Source of the DNA: Pedobacter sp. Bi126
GTDB lineage: Bacteria > Bacteroidota > Bacteroidia > Sphingobacteriales > Sphingobacteriaceae
Length of the DNA: 64,000 bases
NCBI RefSeq assembly: GCF_918698245.1
Contig: NZ_CAKKMS010000005.1
Span: 62,001 to 126,000, forward strand
Direction: 5' to 3'
A model generated the notes under the pieces. The model had not been told where the DNA came from. It did no database searches and saw only the letters and a list, made by a program, of their open reading frames with translations. The position numbers and the translations under genes are program-made. Numbering within the stretch: position 1 is the stretch's first letter; every line of letters starts with the position of its first letter. Positions 43,809 to 50,619 of the stretch are shown here, one piece after another.

Positions 43809-44387
43809 TTATTGGGCAGATTCTTCACTGCGTTCAGAATGACAGCCGTTTTCAAAATGATATTGCGTTACTGCATCGATCCTAAACCTTCTAATGGCGA
43901 GATAAAAAAAGGTAATGGAATATAAACCAGCCAACAATCCCGCACATACAGCAGATGGGGTAATTCCGAAATCGTGATTTTTAGGGAAGGAGAAGTGCAG
44001 TACAAGCATCAATCCAAATACCACCAAAATGCTGTACAAGCCATTTAAACCTGCTTTTTTCAATATAAAAGGATAACCCGTAATTTTTTCGTCTATGTTA
44101 TAATTAATGGCGCCAGCGTGTTGCAGCAGTTTTATTTTTTTTAAAATATCGAGGGTAATCATAAAGGGCAGGAGCAACGACATCGGCAATAAAAACCTGG
44201 CCAAATTTTGCTCTCCACTAAATAAATGCACCGAATTTTGCGCTTTAAAAGCAAAATATGGCACTATAGTATTCAATACCGTGTTTGGGATAAGGTGTAT
44301 CAGCAGGTTTTTGCGCACAAACTTTCGCCAGTTCGACACTTTTGCCTGCTCATCATATTCCACTTTATCAGACATTGACCAGTTCAT
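43809..44387 (-). CDS. Membrane protein at the end of the glycolipid cluster
   Basis: 192 residues with about four hydrophobic segments (IPNTVLNTIVPYFAFKAQ, FLLPMSLLLPFMITLDIL, GLYSILVVFGLMLVLHFSF, AVCAGLLAGLYSITFFYLAI). The start overlaps the upstream acyltransferase gene by 20 bp, so it belongs to the cluster and could help transport or anchor the product. The last 12 residues (CHSERSEESAQ) come from a dispersed intergenic palindrome, so the original stop has probably been replaced by an invading repeat. Function unknown. Confidence 0.7.
   Translation of the reverse strand: MNWSMSDKVEYDEQAKVSNWRKFVRKNLLIHLIPNTVLNTIVPYFAFKAQNSVHLFSGEQNLARFLLPMSLLLPFMITLDILKKIKLLQHAGAINYNIDEKITGYPFILKKAGLNGLYSILVVFGLMLVLHFSFPKNHDFGITPSAVCAGLLAGLYSITFFYLAIRRFRIDAVTQYHFENGCHSERSEESAQ
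43819..43845 (-). repeat. Right arm of the 27-bp inverted repeat, inside a CDS end
   Basis: GATTCTTCACTGCGTTCAGAATGACAG. Read on the minus strand it encodes the tail CHSERSEES of the membrane protein. Confidence 0.75.
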
Positions 44388-45636
44388 TTAAATTTTCCTT
44401 AATCAGTTCCATTACTCTTTCTTTTATCTGCCAGGCTTCAAATTCCCTCAGGAATGATTCGTTTGACATAAAAGAGAAATCCAGCTGTCCGTTAAAAGTG
44501 CTGCATACTAAAGTGTTGGCATTTTTCCATGGGAAAGCAACCGTAGGACTATAAATGGTTTCAATAGAAAAGTGCTGATAATCTTTCGGGATGTTTAAAA
44601 GCCCCATATTGCTGAGTGTCACATCGTGCGTGCCCTTGGTTGTTTTCAAAAAGCCGATCATTTTATTTACTGATGAATGGAAATACTCGCTCATGTTTAA
44701 CAGGTCGTGGACTTTCATTTCTGCTACTTTTGCTTCCAGATCGGTTTTTAAGGTTCGGGTTTTTGTCCAGAAATCATTTTCGCCTTGCGCTAATTTTAAC
44801 TCTACAATAGGTGCAAAGGCAAACATGGTATCTTGTTTTATGGCTTCTACAAACCGCCTGATATCAACCGGACAGATCACTTTGCCATGGGCTTTAGTGC
44901 CTTGTACATGTTTAAAAGCTTCCATAAAGGCCACACAGATGGTGGCATGCACAGTTGTGTTTTCTTCCTTACACTTAATTAATAGGTTTTTGGTATCCTC
45001 TGCACTGATTTTCCAATGAACAGCGTAATTGCTCCTGTCTATATTATTGTTTGAAGTAGATTTAAAAAAGAAAAACAAACGGCCAAGCGCTGCAAAAATT
45101 TTCCCTTTAAAATGCCCCAACTTACTCATCACAAAATCTTCTGGTAACAGGTCGCGAACAGAAAGAAATGAAGGATATGGAGCCAGATCTTGTTCAGGGT
45201 CATCAATCAAAGTCATCAGCTCCCCCATTAAATTTAAAATGGTCGTTCCATCGCAAATACAGTGTGGAAGTACGAGCAAAAGGTCTGATTCAGTTTCACC
45301 TTTTAGCCAAACTAACCTGGCTAATGGCTCGTTTGAGGCATCAAAAAGTTTATACCACTCTATTTTTGATTGAGCCAACCAGCTTTGATCTGTTGGGCGA
45401 TCAGCAATCCTAATGGGTATTTTGCTGATGTTTTCGTTTCGTACAAAATATGGTGTTTTGCCTGTAGCATCGATATTCATTTGCAGCAGTGGATGTTTCT
45501 GCTGTATTTTAAACAGTGCCTTGTGCAAATTTTCTTCACTCATTTTACCCGAAATTTTGGCGCCAAAAACACAGTTTAACGGTGTTTTAGCATCTACATG
45601 CATTATTCTTTCGCCTAAAATTAATCTTCTTTTCAT
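44368..45636 (-). CDS. HxxxD acyltransferase (PapA/condensation-like), second copy
   Basis: 422 residues with the catalytic motif HCICDG at His125-Asp129 and the two-lobed fold of the condensation/PapA/WS-DGAT superfamily (later lobe: YVICPVDIRRF region, DVTLSNMGLLNIP). The enzymes transfer an acyl chain from a thioester (CoA or carrier protein) to an alcohol or amine. It is paralogous to the gene just upstream (45633-46922; same order of motifs, KIQQKHPLL against KIQKKHPWL) and overlaps it by 4 bp. In this cluster it most likely esterifies the glycosylated product. No NRPS adenylation domain is present, so a peptide role is improbable. Confidence 0.8.
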   Translation of the reverse strand: MKRRLILGERIMHVDAKTPLNCVFGAKISGKMSEENLHKALFKIQQKHPLLQMNIDATGKTPYFVRNENISKIPIRIADRPTDQSWLAQSKIEWYKLFDASNEPLARLVWLKGETESDLLLVLPHCICDGTTILNLMGELMTLIDDPEQDLAPYPSFLSVRDLLPEDFVMSKLGHFKGKIFAALGRLFFFFKSTSNNNIDRSNYAVHWKISAEDTKNLLIKCKEENTTVHATICVAFMEAFKHVQGTKAHGKVICPVDIRRFVEAIKQDTMFAFAPIVELKLAQGENDFWTKTRTLKTDLEAKVAEMKVHDLLNMSEYFHSSVNKMIGFLKTTKGTHDVTLSNMGLLNIPKDYQHFSIETIYSPTVAFPWKNANTLVCSTFNGQLDFSFMSNESFLREFEAWQIKERVMELIKENLNELVNV

Positions 45637-46922
45637 GCAGTTGCAGTTAAAATCTCGATTGGTTTTTCAACCTGTTCTTTAAGGATAGCTATTACTTTTT
45701 CTTTTATGGCTTCTGCTTCTACAAAAGGAACATAACCTTCGCTAGCCACAAAGGTAAAATCCATTTGATTACGGTAAGTGGAGGCAATCATGGTGGTGGT
45801 GTTGCCTAAGGGGCCCATTACCGAAGGGCTGAATATGGTTTCTACTTCGAAGTTTCGATATTGGTAATGGATGTCTATTTTGCCCAGGTTTGAAAACATA
45901 CAATCATTACTCGATTTTCCATATTTTAAGAAATTAGTAAAGTTGTTTAACGCAGGGTGGCAAGCTTCCATCATCATCATCAAGCTGTAAGGATTAAGTT
46001 TGGCCGATTTATCGTTCACATCTTTTTGTAGCGCTTTAACGTTGTCTAAAAAGTCTTTTTCAGGAAATAAAGAAAGTACAATCATTAATCCGAAGGCAAA
46101 AATGTGGTCTTTTTTAATAATCGGGTTAAAGTTCCGGATATCAACCGGTAATGATATTTTATTAAATGCTTTTTCTTTTCTCACCGCTTTAAATGCCGTT
46201 AAAACAGCAGCGCTTAACAAAGTATTTACGGTGAACTGATTGGCTTTACAAAACTGGATTAGCTGTGTAGTGAAATCCTGATCGAATTTCCAGCGGAGCA
46301 TAAAATCTTTTTTTCGCTCTACAGCTACCTTTTTGATCGGGATGATCCAAAGTGCTAAAGTGGCAATTTTGCCGATTAATCCGTTTTTGGCCCTGTTGCG
46401 GTAGCTGTTTAATACTTTTTTCGGAATCACATCTTTTATATCCATAATTGGAATCTCTTTCCCAATATTGGCATCGGGGTCATCTAAAAGCTGAAGTAAT
46501 TCTGTTAAAATAGAAAGTGCCGAAGTGCCATCGCAAAGACAATGGTGATATACCATCAAAAATTCGGATACGGCTTTACCTTTAACCCATGTAATGCGGC
46601 AAAGTGGTGCAATTGAGGCATCAAAAGCGGTTTTCCATTCATAAGTAGATTCCTCCTCCCAATGCTCATCGTTTAATCTATCTACAATGCGAACTGGAAT
46701 GCTAAAATTTTCGGTAAGATTGGTTACAAACCAAGGCCTTTTACCTTCATCAAAACGTATTGCGGCGGTTAACCAAGGGTGTTTTTTTTGGATTTTGAAT
46801 AAGGCAAACTTTAAATCATCTTCCTTGATTTCTCCCCTGATTTTGAAAGGTATTACAATGTTAAACGGACTGTTTCCATCTCCGTATAACATTCTTTCGC
46901 CAAATAACAGTTTTCTCTTCAT
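45633..46922 (-). CDS. HxxxD acyltransferase (PapA/condensation-like), first copy
   Basis: 429 residues with HHCLCDG; the catalytic pair is His127-Asp131. Further family blocks: KIQKKHPWLTAAIRFDEG at 43-60, NKISLPVDIRNFNP and DCMFSNLGKIDIHY (the DFGWG-like second-lobe region). It starts a three-gene overlapping run (4-bp overlap with the second copy). The start lies 217 bp after the glycosyltransferase gene, with two hairpins in the gap that may lower read-through. Two similar enzymes imply two acylation sites or two acyl donors. N-terminal transmembrane segments are absent, so both work at the cytosolic face. Confidence 0.8.
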   Translation of the reverse strand: MKRKLLFGERMLYGDGNSPFNIVIPFKIRGEIKEDDLKFALFKIQKKHPWLTAAIRFDEGKRPWFVTNLTENFSIPVRIVDRLNDEHWEEESTYEWKTAFDASIAPLCRITWVKGKAVSEFLMVYHHCLCDGTSALSILTELLQLLDDPDANIGKEIPIMDIKDVIPKKVLNSYRNRAKNGLIGKIATLALWIIPIKKVAVERKKDFMLRWKFDQDFTTQLIQFCKANQFTVNTLLSAAVLTAFKAVRKEKAFNKISLPVDIRNFNPIIKKDHIFAFGLMIVLSLFPEKDFLDNVKALQKDVNDKSAKLNPYSLMMMMEACHPALNNFTNFLKYGKSSNDCMFSNLGKIDIHYQYRNFEVETIFSPSVMGPLGNTTTMIASTYRNQMDFTFVASEGYVPFVEAEAIKEKVIAILKEQVEKPIEILTATA

Positions 46923-47139
46923 TTTTTTTATTATTCTGAGTTGTCAACTTTCTAGTAATCTGGTTATGCAAGTTGACAACTCTTAAAGTTATGTTGATGC
47001 GTTCCTTCATGCTTGCGATTAATTTAGTCGATTCGTCATGCTGTCCCGAAACTTCGGGATCAGCATCTTTCCTGCTATTAAGACCCTGAAATAAATTCAG
47101 GGTGACGACCGAGAAAGGTCTCGAGATGACGGTCGAGGT
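46923..47139. other. Intra-cluster gap with two hairpins
   Basis: Hairpins TCCCGAAACTTCGGGA (47044-47059) and ACCCTGAATAAATTCAGGGT-like (47083-47103) within an element bounded by CGTCATGC and GTGACGACC. This is the only real gap in the cluster, so it may attenuate transcription between the glycosyltransferases and the acyltransferases, or mark a second promoter. Confidence 0.55.
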
Positions 47140-48348
47140 TTACAAGCTGTTGGTTTCTACAACCTGTGCTGTTTTTGCAAAATCTTCCAACAATTGCACC
47201 GCCTTATCGTTACCACCAGCTTCGATAAATGTTTCTTTTATTTTTTGTGCGGCCTGGCGGTATTTCGGGTTTTCTAAAAGCTCGAAAACGGTATCTCTTA
47301 AATCGCTGATGCGTAACCTTTTGTAGCGGATGCTTACTCCGCAACCTGCTTGCTCAATCAGTTTAGCCGTATGAAAATGATCGTAGGCGATAGGCGTAAT
47401 CAACATTGGTAAACCATTGGTGAAGGTATCGTTTACCGTATTAAACCCACCATGACAGATTACCGCATCCATGTGTGGCATCAATTCTGATTGTGGCACA
47501 AAACCGTTTACAATAAAATTATCAGGCCATTTTTCAAAAATATCAGGATTGGTTGCCGCCACGATTGTTACGGGCTGGTTTTCGAAAGCAGTGATCAGTT
47601 TCTGGAAAAATTCTTTACGAATATCAACCAGCAAAGTACCCAACGAAACAAAAACTTTAGGTGTGGTGACCTGACTTAAACGTTCCCAATCAAAAGGGGC
47701 TAAATTTGGCCTGCCTTTTACCGGACCAACAAAATGCATGTGTGGTGGTTTTTCTTCAAAACCTGCAAATGCCTGTGAAGTGAAAACCATATTCAATTCA
47801 TGTGAATGGATGTGAATATCATCGCTATATATGCCTACTTCCTTTTGTAAATCTTTAATTAAGTTTTGTTGCCATTCGAATATTTTGGGTGCGCTGTTAG
47901 CCGTATCGCCCATCACATCGGGTGGTACTGGGGTAGTGGTAACCGATGGTATGCCTTTTAAATGTGCACTTAATGCACCGGCAAAGGTTATGCAATCATT
48001 AATAATTACATCGGGTTTCCAGGCGTCAACAAAGTTGTTCAGTCCTTTCATCATCATTTTGGCAAAAGGAACATAGGTTTCTTCGAGGGCAAGTTTCATC
48101 ACCTCCGGACCAGAACACGAAGGGCCATCATCCTGACGTTTTAAAATGCGTTGTATTTCATCAGCATACTCTGCCAGATCTTCTTCAGGGTAAATAAATT
48201 CTCCGCCTTCAGGTAAATGTACCTGTGCAAGTGGGGTAATACCCAGCCATTTTACTTCATGGCCGCGGGCCAGTAAACTTGCGCCAATACTTAAAGTTGG
48301 ACTGATATGGCCAAAAAAAGGCGGGACAACGAAAAGGAATTTTGACAT
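47140..48348 (-). CDS. GT1-family glycosyltransferase (MGT type), second copy
   Basis: 402 residues, GT-B fold. The acceptor lobe starts VVPPFFGHISPTLSIG with the catalytic-base His14; the donor lobe has FVNGFVPQSELMPHMDAVICHGGFNTVNDTF, the UDP-sugar signature of UGT/macrolide/zeaxanthin-type glycosyltransferases (HGGFNT at 299-304, then PMLITPIAYDHFHTA). These enzymes glycosylate hydrophobic alcohols with nucleotide sugars in the cytosol. It is paralogous to the next gene (10-bp gap) but diverged through the middle, which suggests a different acceptor or sugar. Confidence 0.85.
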   Translation of the reverse strand: MSKFLFVVPPFFGHISPTLSIGASLLARGHEVKWLGITPLAQVHLPEGGEFIYPEEDLAEYADEIQRILKRQDDGPSCSGPEVMKLALEETYVPFAKMMMKGLNNFVDAWKPDVIINDCITFAGALSAHLKGIPSVTTTPVPPDVMGDTANSAPKIFEWQQNLIKDLQKEVGIYSDDIHIHSHELNMVFTSQAFAGFEEKPPHMHFVGPVKGRPNLAPFDWERLSQVTTPKVFVSLGTLLVDIRKEFFQKLITAFENQPVTIVAATNPDIFEKWPDNFIVNGFVPQSELMPHMDAVICHGGFNTVNDTFTNGLPMLITPIAYDHFHTAKLIEQAGCGVSIRYKRLRISDLRDTVFELLENPKYRQAAQKIKETFIEAGGNDKAVQLLEDFAKTAQVVETNSL

Positions 48349-48358
48349 AATGTATAAT

Positions 48359-49558
48359 TTAACTGATGAATACGTTTGAGGTTTTGTTGCTTAAGGCTTC
48401 CAATAAATCGGCGGCACATTCTGTTCCGCCAGCTTCGATAAAGGACTGTTTAATTTGTTCTGCGGCGATTTTATAACTTTCGTTCTGCAGCACTTTGTTT
48501 ACCGCTTCTTTAAGGTGGTTGGCTTTAAAACGGTTAAAGTTTAAACGCTCTCCGGCACCTACCCTAAAAACACGTCCGGCAACATGGCTTTGATCGTATG
48601 CTATTGGAATAACCACCATGGGCAGGCCATTCATCAAGGTTTCGCAAACGGTATTGTGCCCGCCATGGCAAACCACAGCATCAAGGTGAGGCAAAAGTTC
48701 CAATTGTGGTACCTGGTGCTGCACCGTAAAATTGGCTGGCCATTCCTCAAATAAAGCAGGATCTGAAACGACAACTACATGTAAGTCTTCGTTAGCGAAA
48801 GCCTCGATTACCTTGGCAAAAAATGCTTTTTTATGCTCATGATCGAAGGTGGTGCCAATGCTGACCAGTATTTTTGGTTTGCTGGTATGAAATGCCTCCC
48901 AGTGGAAAGGAATTGTAGTTTTGCGGCGGTTAAAAACGGGCCCTACAAATTTAAAATGCTCGGGTAAATCCATCTCCCCAAAAAAATCTCTGGAGGTAAA
49001 TACCAAAGTGGCAAGATCAGAGCAGGCAATAGAATCTGTGGTATTTATGCCGAATTCTTTTTGCAGGGCTACAATCTGATTTACTTCCCATTCATGCACT
49101 TTGGGCAGTTCATCCATTACTTTTATGGCTGCAGGTGCGGTAACAGATGTAACATAAGGATAGTTTTTATTGCTTGCGGCAATTGCACCGGCAAACATTT
49201 GATGATCTGTGATCACCAAATCTGGCTTAAACTGATCGAGTAACTCGGCAATGCCATCATAACTGTGCCTGTTAAGCGGAATCAATACTTCCTCGTACAG
49301 AAATTTGATGCTATCGATACCGTAAACAATCTTTTTGGTGATGATATCGAGGTATTTCTCTGAATCTTTTTTCTGTTGGTCGTTTTGGTTGTAACTGATC
49401 AACAGCAACTCGCCTCCGGCAGGAAGTTTATCGCCTAATGATTCATCTAAAGTAATCCATCCTACACGGTGGCCTCTTTCAAGCAAGGCAGTACCCATAC
49501 TTAGCGTAGGGTTAATATGACCAGTTAGCGGAGGAACAACAAATACAAATTTTGCCAT
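48359..49558 (-). CDS. GT1-family glycosyltransferase (MGT type), first copy
   Basis: 399 residues with FVVPPLTGHINPTLSMG (His14), GPVFNRRK, VSIGTTFDHEHKKAFF and VCHGGHNTVCETLMNGLPMV (HGGHNT at 298-303). Same fold and role as the neighbouring copy, sharing the GHxxPTLSxGxxLLxRGH opening. It follows the alpha/beta hydrolase by 12 bp, so it is in the same transcript as the synthase. The first enzyme of the pair could add the first sugar to the released acyl chain or to the chain while it is bound to the free ACP. Confidence 0.85.
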   Translation of the reverse strand: MAKFVFVVPPLTGHINPTLSMGTALLERGHRVGWITLDESLGDKLPAGGELLLISYNQNDQQKKDSEKYLDIITKKIVYGIDSIKFLYEEVLIPLNRHSYDGIAELLDQFKPDLVITDHQMFAGAIAASNKNYPYVTSVTAPAAIKVMDELPKVHEWEVNQIVALQKEFGINTTDSIACSDLATLVFTSRDFFGEMDLPEHFKFVGPVFNRRKTTIPFHWEAFHTSKPKILVSIGTTFDHEHKKAFFAKVIEAFANEDLHVVVVSDPALFEEWPANFTVQHQVPQLELLPHLDAVVCHGGHNTVCETLMNGLPMVVIPIAYDQSHVAGRVFRVGAGERLNFNRFKANHLKEAVNKVLQNESYKIAAEQIKQSFIEAGGTECAADLLEALSNKTSNVFIS

Positions 49559-49570
49559 GTGTGTTTAATT

Positions 49571-50335
49571 TTATATTTCCTGAAAGAAGTTTAACAATGC
49601 TTCGGCGATTACCAATGGTTGTTGTATCGGGATATTATGATCTCCCGGTATAGCAATTAACGAGGCATTTTTAATCATTCCGTCTAAATGTTTACCAGCA
49701 TTAAGGCAATTGGAATCGGTACCATACAACAATAGGGTAGACTGTTTTATGGTTTCGATTGCAGGACTGCCAAAAAAGTCTTTTTCGAGTTCCATGTCGG
49801 TTTTAATCGAAGTTTGATAAAAAAGGTACTCGTACATGCGGTGGTTACGCTCCATCTGCCTTTTACCCATTTTCACTTTTGTGGTATCAGTGAAGTTTTC
49901 AACGTAATGTTCTAAAAATTCGCGACTGTACTCATCAATAATTCCCCTTGTTTTATCGTCATTCGGATCTGGTGCTTCAATTATTGCCAGTTTGTTAATG
50001 CGTTCTGGAAAGCGGATGGCCATTTTTAAAGCAATTAATCCACCGAAGCTATAACCACCTAAATGCACTTTTTGAAGGTTTAAAACCTCCATTAATGCAA
50101 ACAGATCGTTGGTCATGCTCTCCAGGTCGTACCCTTCCAAAGCCTTTTCGCTCATGCCATGACTTTTTAAGTCGTACAGTACCACATGATATTTTGTGGC
50201 CAATAGCGGCGCGATATTAAAATAATAGACAGACAGGTTGCTGAACATCCCGTGAACGAGGACGATGGTTTCAGTAGCCCCTTTATTGAGCTCCTGAATG
50301 TGAACCGATTTGCCGTTTACCGTTATGATTGGCAT
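49571..50335 (-). CDS. Alpha/beta hydrolase, probable chain-release thioesterase
   Basis: 254 residues. Nucleophile Ser96 in GGYSFGG; general acid region LLYGTDSNCLN and His in PGDHNIPIQQ complete the triad by position. A type-II-thioesterase-like enzyme is the natural candidate to release or proof-read the chain made by the two synthases, because no thioesterase domain is fused to either. It overlaps the free ACP gene by 13 bp, an arrangement that also favours work on ACP-bound chains. The sequence alone cannot exclude an esterase acting later. Confidence 0.75.
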   Translation of the reverse strand: MPIITVNGKSVHIQELNKGATETIVLVHGMFSNLSVYYFNIAPLLATKYHVVLYDLKSHGMSEKALEGYDLESMTNDLFALMEVLNLQKVHLGGYSFGGLIALKMAIRFPERINKLAIIEAPDPNDDKTRGIIDEYSREFLEHYVENFTDTTKVKMGKRQMERNHRMYEYLFYQTSIKTDMELEKDFFGSPAIETIKQSTLLLYGTDSNCLNAGKHLDGMIKNASLIAIPGDHNIPIQQPLVIAEALLNFFQEI

Positions 50336-50619
50336 TCTTCGATATAAGAGATGATCATGCCTAAGTTTAAGTTGATCAGCTGATCTAAATCCATTGAAGA
50401 TAACCAGCCCGTAAAATCGATCTGTTCGCCAAAATGCGCTTTGATTTTTTCAGAAAAAGATACAATTTCGATGCTATCCATTTCCAGATCTTTAGTGAAA
50501 GAACTTTCAGGGGTGATATCCATTTCTTCAACAAATTCTTCGCCGATTACTTCGGTGATAAATTGTTTCATGAGGTTGAAGATTTCTTCGCTGCTTAATT
50601 TCGTAGTTATAGTGTCCAT
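50323..50619 (-). CDS. Free-standing acyl carrier protein
   Basis: 98 residues, small and acidic. The phosphopantetheine site is Ser49 in LEMDSIEIVSF. It differs from the two ACP domains of the large synthase (LSIDSIKRVEI), so it is likely loaded and used at a different step. Overlaps the synthase gene by 13 bp and the hydrolase gene by 13 bp, so all three are translationally coupled. The fused phosphopantetheinyl transferase of the upstream protein could activate it. It gives the otherwise ACP-less second synthase a carrier. Confidence 0.88.
   Translation of the reverse strand: MDTITTKLSSEEIFNLMKQFITEVIGEEFVEEMDITPESSFTKDLEMDSIEIVSFSEKIKAHFGEQIDFTGWLSSMDLDQLINLNLGMIISYIEECQS

Noticed and set aside
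44368..46922. NRPS condensation modules
   Set aside because: No adenylation, carrier or thioesterase modules accompany them; they are stand-alone HxxxD acyltransferases.
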